NCBI RefSeq assembly: GCF_029893325.1
Contig: NZ_JARXWL010000008.1
Span: 1-64,000, forward strand
DNA: 64,000 bases
Source: Enterococcus sp. PF1-24
GTDB taxonomy: Bacteria > Bacillota > Bacilli > Lactobacillales > Enterococcaceae
Reading direction: 5' to 3'
The translations under genes were made by a program, and so were the position numbers. Position 1 is the stretch's first letter. Each line of letters opens with the position of its first letter. Of the stretch, positions 18,549-28,088 are shown one piece after another. The notes beneath the pieces are model-generated. The model worked only from the letters and a program-made list of their open reading frames with translations, had not been told where the DNA came from and ran no database searches.

Positions 18549-19546
18549 ATGAAAAAGATGATGAAACAAGCAATTATTTTAGGAGTTGGTGGTTTGTCCT
18601 TACCGGCTGTGGCAATTCAGCTAAAGAAGATGCATTAACATTTTTACAAGAACAAAATGATCCAGAGATTTTTAATACTATTCAAGATGAAGGTCATTTA
18701 GAAAGTCTTGATTTTGAATTAAAAGAAAACAATTACAAATTGGAAGATTTTTTGAATGAAGTGGAAGATGCATCGTGGTCGCTGGTTCAAAAATATGATA
18801 CAAAAAATGAAATTAACTATTTGAAAATGGTTAATACTTTTTCAGATGCTGAGCAAGTAATTGAAACCTTTGTATATGACGGAGATGGCTACAGTTTAAT
18901 TGTGCAAAACGAAGAAAATGATCGCTTTAATAAAGTTATGTATGATATAGATTTAACTGGTATGCTGTTTTCAATGGAGGAACTAGAAGGCAAATATCTT
19001 TATATGGCAGCAGACGAAATGAATGAGGATATCACTGAAACAAGTGACGATGATGAGGAAAAACCAGCGTACGCTTATCTACGACGCTTTGCAGAATTTA
19101 ATGAAACATTAGCAGAAGATTCTTTTAAAAAAGAAGATAAGCTAATTACGCGAACTTATTCAAAAGAAGAGTTGCTTGATTTTATTGAATTACTAGAAGA
19201 TAATGATGAAAGTTTTACTATTTTTCTTCAGTTAGCTTCTATTTTTCAAGATTTAGAACTTGAGATGTATGATAAAGAAGTGGATTTTTCAATGGATGTG
19301 GTAATGGATCCTAAACAAAATACAATGTCTGCAACCATTAATCTTGAAGTGGACAATGATGTAGTTGAAGGCTCAGCTGTGATTGAAGCTACTTGGTTTG
19401 CTGATAAAGCTGAAGTTAAATTGGAATTACCAAAAGAAGAAGATACGCTTACTATAGCAGACTATCAAGAAGCTTTGAGTGAAGCTATCGAAGCAAGCTA
19501 TTACAATTCTGAAGGCGGCGAATTAACAATAACTACAGAAGAATAA
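18549..19546 (+). pseudogene. Tandem-family lipoprotein 3 (type B), frameshifted in the signal peptide
   Basis: The natural start is the ATG at 18549, which follows a GGGGGA site and encodes MKKMMKQAIILGVGG. From about 18593 the reading frame that carries the lipobox (FVLTGCGNSAKEDALTF) is displaced by one base. Adding one T to the TTT at 18593-18595 joins the two halves into a perfect signal peptide. As given, translation from the ATG stops after about 30 codons. Translation in the downstream frame from a TTG at 18518 would lack a hydrophobic signal. The rest (about 310 codons) is intact and closely matches copy 2. It may be a slipped-strand (phase-variable) site, a recent mutation or a sequencing error. 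Confidence 0.8.
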
Positions 19547-19675
19547 TTGGTAATGTCGGAAATTAATTTTTTAAATCAGAAAAATTCTCTATAAAAAAAG
19601 TGATTTTTTTGTTAAACTTATGATGTATGAAATATTAATTTATTCAATACGATGAAACGAATTAGGAGGAAAGTG

Positions 19676-20854
19676 ATGAACAAGAAAAAAAGTATTGGGT
19701 TAGTGGCTGTTAGTTCAGCAGCATTGTTATTAACGGGTTGTGGTAAATCAGCGCAAGAGACAGCGGTTAATTTTATCGCTGAACAAGGTGATTACAACAT
19801 TAATAATGTCAGTACCCAAGAAATAACATTTGAAAAATTAGAGTTAGAGATGGAAGAACCAGATCCACAAACACAAATGATTTTATCACAAGTTAAAGAT
19901 GCAAAATTATCATTCGTAACAACTACTGATTTAGAAAATGATGTGATGAGTGCAGAAGCAAAATTAAAAGTTTTAGGTACTAGTATTCCGTTTGATATGT
20001 ATTTTGAAGAAGATGCGATGTATTTTTCAATGGATACTTTTGCTAAGGCAGTTTCATTATTTGAAACTTTTAGTGGCGTAGAAGATGACGAGTTGAATTT
20101 TATGGCAGAAGAAACTGCTGGTAAATTCATGACACTTACACAAAAAGAAATGGCTGAACTTTATGAAGAAGGTGATTTTGATGAGATTTTAACTAATGGG
20201 AAATTGCTTGATTTTGATGAAATGGATGAAGGTATTTTAGCTAGTTCAGCTTTATTAGCTGATTATACAGCAACTTTACCAAAAGATTCTTTCAAAAAAG
20301 ATGGCGATAAAATCACTCACACTTATACAAAAGAAGAAATCATTGACTTTGTAGCTTATCTTGAAGAAAATGGCACAGAAACCATTCAAGATACTCTTAA
20401 AGATTTAGAATTTGAAGATATGCTTAAAGATTTAGAAGATGAATTAAATGAGTTGGATTTTTCAATGGATTTAGTTGTTGATACGAAAGCAAATTCTGCA
20501 ACTTATTTCTATAATATCTTGCTTGAAGATGACGAAACAAGTCTTGAAGCTCAAGTTAAATTAGTGTCAACTGGCTCAAAAGAAGATGTTGATGTTAAAG
20601 TGCCTGCTAAGAAAAAACGAATCACACTTGATGATCTTGATAAACTTGAAGCAGAATATGATGAAAAATATGGTTATGATGCTTACGACTATGATACTTA
20701 TGAAATGACTGATAAAGAATTGGAAGAAGAATTAGCTTATTGGAAAGAAGACGATGAGTACTACATGACAGCTGAAGAATTCATTGAATTCTATTATGAC
20801 GCTGATTTTACTGATGCTCAGAAAAAACGTATTGAAGAATTCTTCCCAGAATAA
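19676..20854 (+). CDS. Tandem-family lipoprotein 4 (type A)
   Basis: The protein has 392 residues from the ATG at 19676, preceded by AGGAGGAAAGTG; an earlier in-frame ATG overlaps that site and is not chosen. The lipobox is LLTGCG. It aligns block by block with copy 1: GKSAQETAVNFIAEQGDYN, ITFEKLELEMEEPDPQTQM, SQVKDAKLSF.TTTDLEN, LPKDSFKKDGDKITHTYTKEEI, DFSMDLVVDTKANSATYF, and the same end (EFYYDADFTDAQKKRIEEFF). Tyr- and acid-rich repeats precede the C-terminal block. The function is unknown. It lies 130 bases after copy 3, so it may have its own promoter. Confidence 0.85.
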   Translation: MNKKKSIGLVAVSSAALLLTGCGKSAQETAVNFIAEQGDYNINNVSTQEITFEKLELEMEEPDPQTQMILSQVKDAKLSFVTTTDLENDVMSAEAKLKVLGTSIPFDMYFEEDAMYFSMDTFAKAVSLFETFSGVEDDELNFMAEETAGKFMTLTQKEMAELYEEGDFDEILTNGKLLDFDEMDEGILASSALLADYTATLPKDSFKKDGDKITHTYTKEEIIDFVAYLEENGTETIQDTLKDLEFEDMLKDLEDELNELDFSMDLVVDTKANSATYFYNILLEDDETSLEAQVKLVSTGSKEDVDVKVPAKKKRITLDDLDKLEAEYDEKYGYDAYDYDTYEMTDKELEEELAYWKEDDEYYMTAEEFIEFYYDADFTDAQKKRIEEFFPE

Positions 20855-20880
20855 AATATTTTTTTAAAGCTAAAAAATAA

Positions 20881-20922
20881 AAAACTGAGATAAACGCAAA
20901 ATTTTGCGACTATCTCAGTTTT
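20881..20922 (+). terminator. Terminator of the lipoprotein array
   Basis: AAAACTGAGATA at 20881-20892 pairs with TATCTCAGTTTT at 20911-20922, with an inner perfect palindrome CGCAAAATTTTGCG. A T-run follows. The two-level stem is unusually long. Confidence 0.8.
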
Positions 20923-20963
20923 TGCTATAAAGACTTGGAATATTTAGGAAAGGTTGTGTTTTT

Positions 20964-21482
20964 ATGTTATATGTACGTAAAGCAACACTGGCTGATTTAG
21001 CTAAAATGGAAGAAATCATTCAATCAGCGACCGCGTTTTTAGCGGAACAGGGTTCGCCCCAATGGCAAAACGGTTACGGACCCAATGTTACTGATTTGCA
21101 ACTAGATATTCAGCGGGGCGAAAGCTATGTATTAATTTTAGATGGGCAAGTGGTGGGGGTTTCAGCCTTGGTTACGGGTGTTGATCCGATTTATACGGCA
21201 ATTACTGAGGGCACCTGGGATGAAACATACAAAGAATATTTGTCTATTCATCGCATCGCTTTTGATTTATCAATTCGCGGCCAAGGATTAGCTAAAACAT
21301 TTTTACAATTACTAATCACTGTTGGGCGCCAATTAGGTTACCACGATATTCGGATTGACACGTATCCCCGCAATGCTTTAATGGAAAAAGCAATTTACGC
21401 CAGCGGTTTTACTTATCAAGGTATGGTTAAGTTTAATATTCCAGAGGGAGAAAGAAAAGCTTATCAAGTTGTTATTGATTAA
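20964..21482 (+). CDS. GNAT-family N-acetyltransferase
   Basis: The 172-residue protein has the GNAT fold: an N-terminal RKATLADLAKMEEI, a central strand YVLILDGQVVGVSAL, and the acetyl-CoA-binding SIRGQGLAKTFLQLL (Q/RxxGxG/A type) near residue 112. It ends with YASGFTYQGMVKFN. The acceptor substrate is not predictable. GAAAGG precedes the ATG. The gene converges on another GNAT gene with a shared hairpin between them. Confidence 0.85.
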   Translation: MLYVRKATLADLAKMEEIIQSATAFLAEQGSPQWQNGYGPNVTDLQLDIQRGESYVLILDGQVVGVSALVTGVDPIYTAITEGTWDETYKEYLSIHRIAFDLSIRGQGLAKTFLQLLITVGRQLGYHDIRIDTYPRNALMEKAIYASGFTYQGMVKFNIPEGERKAYQVVID

Positions 21483-21499
21483 TAAATAGTAATGGGGAG

Positions 21500-21537
21500 A
21501 AAAGAGCAAAGGATTAAGTTTAGTCCTATGCTCTTTT
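21500..21537. terminator. Bidirectional terminator between two GNAT genes
   Basis: AAAAGAGCA at 21500-21508 pairs with TGCTCTTTT at 21529-21537, with additional pairing inside. It overlaps the stop codon of the minus-strand gene. Confidence 0.6.
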
Positions 21538-21967
21538 ATCCTAATTTTTTCTGCATCTTCATACATGCAATGCCATCTTCTAAAAAAACTTCTGAAATCA
21601 CATGATAGCCAAGTTTTTGATAAAAATTCAACGCACTAGTTTCAGCTGAAAGAATTGCTTCTTGACAGTGATTTTCTTTAGCTAATTCTTCCAAGGCTAA
21701 TAACAACTGTTTGCCAAAACCTTGTTTGCGATAAGCGGCTAAAACACAAAAGCGATCAGGTTGTAAAGTAGTAGTTGAAATTTGCTGATAGCGTATGGTA
21801 GCAACTGGCATATTATCAATAAAACCGACACCGTAAATAGTTTCTGAAGTGTCATAGGCATCAAACTCAGCGTTTGGCGAAATCCCTTGTTCAATCACAA
21901 AAACTTGATAGCGGAGATAATAAGCAGCAGCTTGAATTTCTTTTTGCTTACTCCAAATTGTTTTCAT
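21536..21967 (-). CDS. GNAT-family N-acetyltransferase (ElaA-like)
   Basis: The protein has 143 residues. The opening YYLRYQVFVIEQGISPNAEFD resembles the ElaA/YjcF branch of GNAT proteins. The acetyl-CoA loop is AAYRKQGFGKQLLLALEELA, and the end NFYQKLGYHVISEVFLEDGIACMKMQ is typical. The substrate is unknown. The gene is divergent from the FGE-like gene that follows. Confidence 0.85.
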   Translation of the reverse strand: MKTIWSKQKEIQAAAYYLRYQVFVIEQGISPNAEFDAYDTSETIYGVGFIDNMPVATIRYQQISTTTLQPDRFCVLAAYRKQGFGKQLLLALEELAKENHCQEAILSAETSALNFYQKLGYHVISEVFLEDGIACMKMQKKLG

Positions 21968-22076
21968 GTAAAATCCCTGCTTTCTTTTGGCTTGTGTTAT
22001 ACTTTTATCATAACATAATCTTATAAAATAAGAAGCAACTAGTCATTTCATTTAGTCATTGAGAGGAGTAGTCATT

Positions 22077-23114
22077 TTGGATTTTATTTCAGCTTTACAG
22101 TGGTCTAATTGGAAACAGTTAAATGACCAAGGCAAACAATTTATTTTCAACCAAATAACTATGTATTTTATTTCGCCACTAGCAAAAGTTTCTGATGTTC
22201 ATTTGGCGAATTTTGAAATTTTAGGGATAAAATGTCGGACTTTTTCTTTAAAAATCGACGGGGAGCCTTTCGTTTTAGTTCCTGGCAATAGCGAAGCGGT
22301 TTTAGGCTGGGATACTGATTTTAAAGGGATTCGCACTTCTGATGTTATGGCCGAAACACCGAATCCTAAATTAGCGCCCCTGGAAACAGCAGAATATGAT
22401 TTTACTGACTATCAAGAAGCAGTTGATTATTTAAATCGCTTTACTACACCTTTAAGAAAAGCTGAAATTCCGCCAATGTTGGTTCAAACTTCAGCAATTC
22501 CAGTAGGAGCCAACTATAAAGGCACTTTAAATTTAATTACTGGTGAATTCAGTGGTGATAATGATTTTTATCAGCGCTATAAGGTTCAAATTCAAAAGCG
22601 ATTATTTCCTGAATTAACACCCGCCGCAGCGCTTACTTGGAATTCCCCCAAGGAATTATTTCAAGAAGCGGGTTATTATTTAAGATTATTGCCTAATGAA
22701 GAGCAGTATCTTCTTTATCAGTTGCAAGAGACCACCTATCATCAAATAGTGAAGGCGTTACATAATTATAATTATGATTTGTTAACCGAAGATCAATGGG
22801 AATTTGCTTGTGGTGGTGGCACCCGTCAACTGTTTCGTTGGCATCCCGATTTACTTTTTGCGAAAAATGCCAATTTAGCGGATTTCAAGCAGGCTAATAT
22901 GTTTGGGTTATATTTTGATACAAGTAAAAGTCGTTTTGAATTAACGAACTCACCAGATTGTTTAAAATTGACGGATTATCAAAAGGCACATTTTGTAATT
23001 GTTGATCGCTTACCGTTGGCGACTTATTATCGCAATGAAGAGTGGCTTGAAACGGATAAAGTTTTAGAGCCGCAAAAATATACTTATCGCAAAGCAATTT
23101 TAATTGAAGCATAA
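22077..23114 (+). CDS. Conserved hypothetical protein, formylglycine-generating-enzyme-like
   Basis: The protein has 345 residues from the TTG at 22077, preceded by GAGGAG at a good distance; an upstream in-frame start overlaps that site. The C-terminal third (LLTEDQWEFACGGGTRQLFRWHPDL) resembles the FGE/sulfatase-modifying fold, in which an E.EWE.A.GGG motif is followed by a W residue. The N-terminal two thirds do not match a family I know. The catalytic Cys pair of true formylglycine enzymes is not evident, so the domain may only have a binding role. The gene is followed closely by a HAD phosphatase and a VOC protein. Confidence 0.55.
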   Translation: MDFISALQWSNWKQLNDQGKQFIFNQITMYFISPLAKVSDVHLANFEILGIKCRTFSLKIDGEPFVLVPGNSEAVLGWDTDFKGIRTSDVMAETPNPKLAPLETAEYDFTDYQEAVDYLNRFTTPLRKAEIPPMLVQTSAIPVGANYKGTLNLITGEFSGDNDFYQRYKVQIQKRLFPELTPAAALTWNSPKELFQEAGYYLRLLPNEEQYLLYQLQETTYHQIVKALHNYNYDLLTEDQWEFACGGGTRQLFRWHPDLLFAKNANLADFKQANMFGLYFDTSKSRFELTNSPDCLKLTDYQKAHFVIVDRLPLATYYRNEEWLETDKVLEPQKYTYRKAILIEA

Positions 23115-23131
23115 AGAAAGTTGGTAGTTAA

Positions 23132-23911
23132 ATGTATCATGGCATTGTATTTTTTGATTTAGATGGCACTCTGTTAAATCAAGATTCTGTATTAACCAAA
23201 GAAAATCAAAAAGCTTTAGCTGATTTAGAAAAGAATAATTATTTACCAGTGATTGTTAGCGGACGAGCGCCGTGGGAAATTGAAACGTTATTAGGAGCTA
23301 GCAATCAAGGTAATTTTGTTAGTTTAAACGGGCAAATTGTCAAAGTTGCTAATGAGCTGATTTATGAAGCGATTATTCCTACAGAAACTGTTAAAGAAGT
23401 GGTCGCATTTTCAGGAGATTTACAACATTCTTTGGCTTTTTATGGCAAAGCTGATTTTAAACTTACTTTTGTCGATCAAGCTGCCGAAAGATTGTTTGCA
23501 TTGGATAACGTAGAAATTCTCCAAGTTCAGCCAAATTTTTATCAAGAGCAAGCAATTCATATGTTATATCTTTTTTCGGAAGAGAAAAGTAAAGATTTTG
23601 ACTATCAACAACAATTTCAACATATGTTAACCATGGTTAGAGATAGCCCTTATTCAATGGCGATGACAGCCCAAGGCAACTCTAAAAAGACCGGTATTCA
23701 GCATTTATTGAAGGCAATTGCTGGCGATAGTAAGTTGACCACTTATGCTTTTGGTGATGGTAACAATGATTTGCCGATGTTTGAAATTGCTGATTACAGT
23801 ATTGCCATGGCAAACGGGACTGAGGAAATCAAAGCAGCCGCGGATTTCATTACGAAAGCTAATGTTGATGGTGGAATTGTTGCTGGATTAAAACATTATG
23901 GACTGATATAA
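23132..23911 (+). CDS. HAD-family phosphatase (Cof type)
   Basis: The 259-residue protein has HAD motif I FFDLDGTLLN at the N-terminus, motif II VIVSGRAPWEI, a large C2-type cap, and motif IV FGDGNNDLPMFEIAD near residue 208. This is the Cof/YidA group, whose members dephosphorylate sugar phosphates or flavin precursors. The specific substrate cannot be told. It starts 17 bases after the FGE-like gene and is likely cotranscribed with it and with the following VOC gene. Confidence 0.9.
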   Translation: MYHGIVFFDLDGTLLNQDSVLTKENQKALADLEKNNYLPVIVSGRAPWEIETLLGASNQGNFVSLNGQIVKVANELIYEAIIPTETVKEVVAFSGDLQHSLAFYGKADFKLTFVDQAAERLFALDNVEILQVQPNFYQEQAIHMLYLFSEEKSKDFDYQQQFQHMLTMVRDSPYSMAMTAQGNSKKTGIQHLLKAIAGDSKLTTYAFGDGNNDLPMFEIADYSIAMANGTEEIKAAADFITKANVDGGIVAGLKHYGLI

Positions 23912-23927
23912 AAAAGGAGCGAATACG

Positions 23928-24308
23928 ATGAAAATTGAACACTTAGCCCTATCGGTGAATGATTTAGAAGGAATGAAAAAGTTTTATCAAAAATATTTTA
24001 ACGCTAGCGTTTCTGAAAAATATCATAATCAAAAAACAGGTTTTTCTTCTTATTTTTTAAGTTTTGATTCAGGAAGTCGTTTAGAGTTAACTAATAAAAA
24101 ACATTTATCTAACCGAGTTGCTGACAGTTTTGGCTATGCACATTTAGCGATGGCGGTTGGCGATGAAGCAGCCGTTGATCAAATGGCTGAACAATTCGTA
24201 GCAGATGGCTTTCCACTATTAAACGGTCCACGTAGAACTGGCGATGGCTATTACGAAGCAGTAATCCAAGACCCTGAAGGCAATTTAATCGAAATTACGA
24301 CTGAGTAA
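23928..24308 (+). CDS. VOC-family (glyoxalase/dioxygenase fold) protein
   Basis: The 126-residue protein is a single vicinal-oxygen-chelate domain with the two beta-alpha-beta-beta-beta modules. It opens MKIEHLALSVNDLEGMKKFY, with metal-site His5, and ends IQDPEGNLIEI, with the metal-site Glu. FGYAHLAMAVGD marks the second module. Three of the usual metal ligands are visible. It may be a lactoylglutathione-lyase-like enzyme, but the substrate is unknown. AAAAGGAG precedes the ATG. Confidence 0.85.
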   Translation: MKIEHLALSVNDLEGMKKFYQKYFNASVSEKYHNQKTGFSSYFLSFDSGSRLELTNKKHLSNRVADSFGYAHLAMAVGDEAAVDQMAEQFVADGFPLLNGPRRTGDGYYEAVIQDPEGNLIEITTE

Positions 24309-24371
24309 ATAAAAAATGGAAAGGGCTTGTTCAGCTTTTATCAAAAAATCAATTTTATTGAGTGAAAAAAG

Positions 24372-24400
24372 TTGACTTTCTCGGAAGTTTTATCTATACT
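24372..24400 (+). promoter_or_regulatory. Sigma-A-type promoter of the alaS T-box transcript
   Basis: TTGACT at 24372-24377 and TATACT at 24395-24400 are separated by 17 bases. Transcription should begin near 24407, at the 5' end of the T-box. Confidence 0.75.
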
Positions 24401-24404
24401 TTTG

Positions 24405-24618
24405 AAAGTACAGAGGATATGATTTGTTTAACGAACCTTTACAGAGAGCTTTGGTAGTTGAGAAAAAGCAAGGATTGAATAAATTGCTCCCTTTGAATAT
24501 TTGATAGAAATATCAACGTAGTTCGGCGTTAACGAATTGAAGAGGTAATGATTCAAACATCATTGCAATCAAGGTGGTACCGCGTGTGAACGTCCTTGAC
24601 TGCAATGGTGTTTTTTGC
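24405..24618 (+). promoter_or_regulatory. T-box leader controlling alaS (alanine-tRNA sensing)
   Basis: The conserved T-box core AAGGTGGTACCGCG lies at 24571-24584. Its left flank CATTGCAATCAAGG pairs with CCTTGACTGCAATG at 24593-24606, and a T-run follows, forming the terminator. The antiterminator would form when uncharged tRNA-Ala pairs with the GGTGG bulge. Stem I features are at about 24410-24500. A GCT triplet at 24486-24488 is a candidate alanine specifier codon. Low charging of tRNA-Ala would let transcription continue into alaS. Confidence 0.9.
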
Positions 24619-24673
24619 TTTTTTAAGTGAAATTGCTAATTAATTATAAATTGAGAAAGTAGGAAATTGAGAG

Positions 24674-27316
24674 ATGAAAGAATTAACAAGTAGTCAAGTC
24701 CGCCAAATGTTTTTGGACTTCTTTAAATCAAAAGGCCATAGTGTCGAACCAAGCGCTTCATTAGTGCCAGTTAACGATCCGACTTTATTGTGGATTAACT
24801 CTGGCGTAGCAACTTTGAAAAAATATTTTGATGGCTCAGTTGTGCCAGAGAATCCGCGGATTACTAACGCACAAAAATCTATTCGAACAAACGATATTGA
24901 AAACGTAGGGAAAACAGCTCGCCACCATACGATGTTTGAAATGTTAGGTAACTTTTCAATCGGTGATTACTTTAAAGAAGAAGCGATTGAATGGGCGTGG
25001 GAATTTTTAACCGCTGAAGAATGGATGGCTTTTGATCCTGAAAAACTATACGTTACGGTTTATCCTGAAGATACGGAAGCAAAACGTATTTGGAAAGAAG
25101 TCGTTGGTTTAACTGATGAACATATTGTTGACGTTGCTGATAACTTTTGGGATATTGGTGCGGGACCAAGTGGACCAGATTCAGAAATTTTTTACGATCG
25201 TGGGGAATCTTTCAACGATTTAGCAGAAGATGATCCTGAAAATTATCCTGGTGGCGAAAATGAACGCTATTTAGAAATTTGGAATTTAGTTTTCTCTGAA
25301 TTTAATCATAAACCTGATAATACTTATGAACCACTTCCACATAAAAATATTGATACTGGCATGGGCTTAGAGCGGATGGTTTCAATTATTCAAAATGCAC
25401 CAACGAATTTTGAAACAGATTTATTTATGCCGATTATTAAAGCGACTGAAAAAATTAGCGGCCAAGCCAGCTATGGTGATTCTGTGGCGATTGATACTTC
25501 ATTTAAAGTAATTGCCGATCATATTCGGGCGTTAGCTTTCGCGATTGGCGATGGGGCTTTGCCTTCAAATGAAGGCCGCGGCTATGTATTGCGTCGTTTA
25601 TTACGTCGGGCAGTCATGCATGGTAAAAAATTAGGCATTAATCAAGCTTTCCTATATCAATTAGTAGCGATTGTTGGGGATATTATGGAAAGTTATTATC
25701 CTGAAGTCAATGAAAAAAGAGAATTCATTGAAAAAGTTGTGCGGACAGAGGAAGAACGTTTCCACGAAACTATCAATGAAGGTTTAGCGATGTTAAATCA
25801 AGTGATTGAACAAGTAAAAGCTGCCAATGAAGATACTTTAAAAGGCGAAATAATCTTTAAATTATACGATACATTTGGTTTCCCAGTGGAATTAACCGAA
25901 GAAGTTGCCGAAGAATCTGGCTTGAAAGTCGACCATGCTGGTTTTGAAAAAGAAATGACTGCTCAAAGAGAAAGAGCACGGGCTGCTCGTAGTAACGAAA
26001 TGTCAATGGGCACTCAATCAGCACTTTGGACTGACATTAAAGTTGAAAGTAAATACATTGGTTACAATCAATTAACTGCTGACAGTGAATTGTTAGTAGC
26101 TGTGCAGACAGAAGCAATTGTTGAAGAAGTGCTTAGTGGTCATGCGCAATTAATTTTTGCTGAAACACCTTTTTACGCTGAAATGGGTGGGCAAGTAGCC
26201 GATACCGGTACGATTGCTGATTTAGCTGGTAATCTGGTTGCGGAAGTTTTAAATGTGCAAAAAGCACCAAACGGTCAATATATGCACGAAGTAGAATTAG
26301 TAGCACCTTTAAAAGTTGGCGAAACTTATCAAATTACCGTTGACCAAGCTCGTCATAATAAAATTTTGAAAAATCATACAGCAACCCACTTGTTGCATAA
26401 AGCTTTGAAAGAAGTTTTAGGAGAGCACGCTAACCAAGCAGGCTCATTGGTTTCACCAGAGCATTTGCGTTTTGACTTTACGCATTTTGGTCAAATTACA
26501 CCAGAAGAATTAGGTCGCATGGAACAAATCGTTAATGAAAAAATCTGGGAAGCAATTCCTGTTAACACGATTGAAACGGATATTGATACAGCTAAATCAA
26601 TGGGAGCAATGGCACTTTTCGGTGAAAAATATGGTAAAGAAGTGCGAGTAGTGAACATTGGTGGTTGGTCTATCGAGCTTTGTGGGGGAACTCACGTAGC
26701 AAATACCGAAGATATCGGCATTTTCAAAATCATTTCTGAATCAGGTATTGGCGCAGGTGTTCGCCGAATTGAAGCTGTTACCGCCAAAGAAGCTTTTGAA
26801 GCTTACCATGAAGAAGAAAAAATGCTAAAAGATGTCGCTCAAGTTATTAAATCTCCACAATTAAAAGAAGTAGTGAATAAAACTGAGCAATTACAAGCAC
26901 AATTAAAAGATTTACAAAAAGAAAATGAAAAACTAGCAGCTAAATTAGCTAACCAACAAGCTGGCGATATTTTCCAAAATATCCAAACAGCTAATGGTCA
27001 TAGTTATATTGCAGCTGAAGTTAACGTGAAAGATATGAATCAATTACGTCAGTTAGCGGACCAATGGAAACAAAAAGCACTTTCAGACGTTTTAGTTTTA
27101 ACAACAGCGCAAGAGGGCAAAGTTAGCTTATTAGCAGCAATGTCAGCGAGCGCCAACGAAAAAGGTTTAAAAGCTGGTGATTTAATCAAAGCAATCGCTC
27201 CTAAAGTTGGCGGTGGCGGTGGTGGTCGTCCAGATATGGCACAAGCCGGCGGTAAAAATCCAGCAGGCATTCCTGAAGCTTTAGCAGAAGTTGCTGCATG
27301 GTTGAATGAGAAATAG
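24674..27316 (+). CDS. alaS: Alanine-tRNA ligase
   Basis: AlaS charges tRNA-Ala. The 880-residue protein has the class II catalytic core ([24 protein letters not shown]), a tRNA-recognition middle, the editing domain with [11 protein letters not shown] and CGGTHVANT (the zinc and active-site residues for removing mischarged Ser/Gly), and the C-terminal DHHA1-like domain ending in a [15 protein letters not shown] loop. The length is normal. Expression is governed by the T-box leader upstream, and a terminator follows immediately. Confidence 0.97.
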   Translation: MKELTSSQVRQMFLDFFKSKGHSVEPSASLVPVNDPTLLWINSGVATLKKYFDGSVVPENPRITNAQKSIRTNDIENVGKTARHHTMFEMLGNFSIGDYFKEEAIEWAWEFLTAEEWMAFDPEKLYVTVYPEDTEAKRIWKEVVGLTDEHIVDVADNFWDIGAGPSGPDSEIFYDRGESFNDLAEDDPENYPGGENERYLEIWNLVFSEFNHKPDNTYEPLPHKNIDTGMGLERMVSIIQNAPTNFETDLFMPIIKATEKISGQASYGDSVAIDTSFKVIADHIRALAFAIGDGALPSNEGRGYVLRRLLRRAVMHGKKLGINQAFLYQLVAIVGDIMESYYPEVNEKREFIEKVVRTEEERFHETINEGLAMLNQVIEQVKAANEDTLKGEIIFKLYDTFGFPVELTEEVAEESGLKVDHAGFEKEMTAQRERARAARSNEMSMGTQSALWTDIKVESKYIGYNQLTADSELLVAVQTEAIVEEVLSGHAQLIFAETPFYAEMGGQVADTGTIADLAGNLVAEVLNVQKAPNGQYMHEVELVAPLKVGETYQITVDQARHNKILKNHTATHLLHKALKEVLGEHANQAGSLVSPEHLRFDFTHFGQITPEELGRMEQIVNEKIWEAIPVNTIETDIDTAKSMGAMALFGEKYGKEVRVVNIGGWSIELCGGTHVANTEDIGIFKIISESGIGAGVRRIEAVTAKEAFEAYHEEEKMLKDVAQVIKSPQLKEVVNKTEQLQAQLKDLQKENEKLAAKLANQQAGDIFQNIQTANGHSYIAAEVNVKDMNQLRQLADQWKQKALSDVLVLTTAQEGKVSLLAAMSASANEKGLKAGDLIKAIAPKVGGGGGGRPDMAQAGGKNPAGIPEALAEVAAWLNEK

Positions 27317-27323
27317 AAAATTT

Positions 27324-27361
27324 AAAAGACTGAGCACATTACTGTGCTTGGTCTTTTTTCT
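27324..27361 (+). terminator. Terminator of alaS (copy 1 of a duplicated hairpin)
   Basis: AAAGACTGAGCACA pairs with TGTGCTTGGTCTTT around a TTAC loop, followed by T residues. A near-identical copy occurs at 28406-28443 (2 differences in 38 bases), beyond the toxin-antitoxin genes. Confidence 0.85.
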
Positions 27362-27452
27362 TAATATTAAAAGCATGTTTGCTGTAAATTTACAACGAAC
27401 GTGATATAATAGAATCAAAGAAAATTTAATAGGATATAAGGAGTTGAGTATT

Positions 27453-27707
27453 ATGGAAATGATTAAACCAAGTTCGATTTTAAGGGACTATAACAAAGTG
27501 ATTGATGAAGTACAGGACGGCGAACCCATTGTTTTAACTAAAAACGGTGTAGGAAAAGTAGTTATGGTAAACATTGACGAATGGCAAAGGAAGCAAGCAG
27601 AAATGTGGTTGTTAACTGAGTTGAATCGTGCTGAACAAGATTTTGGTGAGGGAAAAGATATTGATGAATTTGCCAAAAAATATAAATTAGGTGAGTTCAG
27701 TGAATGA
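27453..27707 (+). CDS. Phd/YefM-family antitoxin
   Basis: The 84-residue protein starts at the ATG at 27453, nine bases after AAGGAG. The N-terminal MIKPSSILRDYNKVIDEVQDGEPIVLTKNGVGKVVMVNIDEW is the Phd/YefM DNA-binding fold. The acidic C-terminal tail (EQDFGEGKDIDEFAKKY) would wrap the toxin. It overlaps the toxin gene by 8 bases, the normal arrangement for this type II toxin-antitoxin class. The antitoxin probably represses the pair's own promoter, since an AT-rich promoter-like stretch precedes it. Confidence 0.87.
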   Translation: MEMIKPSSILRDYNKVIDEVQDGEPIVLTKNGVGKVVMVNIDEWQRKQAEMWLLTELNRAEQDFGEGKDIDEFAKKYKLGEFSE

Positions 27708-28023
27708 GTATAAGGTAAAAATAAGTAATACATTTGATAATGATATGAATAGAATTATGGTTTATCTTAAAGGTGGTAATTATTATCCAGAAACAGTTAA
27801 GCAAATTTTTGAAACAATTTATCAAGATTTAAAACGATTGAGAACGAGTCCCAAAATAGGTGGAAAGCTTAGTAGTAAAACTACTATTGATAATGATTAC
27901 CGATATTTAGTATCTGGACAATATTTAATTTTTTATAAAATATTTGAAAATCAAAAATTAGTGCAAGTTTATCAAGTTTATCATGGAAAAGAAAACTATC
28001 TAGTAAAATTAAATTTAGTATAA
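27700..28023 (+). CDS. RelE/ParE-family toxin
   Basis: The 107-residue protein starts at the GTG at 27700, preceded by AGGTGAG; an in-frame GTG at 27691 is the alternative. The pattern KVKISNTFDNDMNRIMVYL, then LKRLRTSPKIGGKLSSKTTIDNDYRYLVSGQYLIFYKI, and the end VQVYQVYHGKENYL is typical of ParE/RelE proteins. Conserved basic and Tyr residues near the end would contact RNA in a RelE-type toxin or gyrase in a ParE type. The sequence alone does not decide between them. The upstream gene is its antitoxin. Confidence 0.83.
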   Translation: MNEYKVKISNTFDNDMNRIMVYLKGGNYYPETVKQIFETIYQDLKRLRTSPKIGGKLSSKTTIDNDYRYLVSGQYLIFYKIFENQKLVQVYQVYHGKENYLVKLNLV

Positions 28024-28088
28024 TGATTTTTTCGAGAGTAAATAATGCTTAACTTAGTAGTAGTGATGACAGGAGTGAAATATATTAG

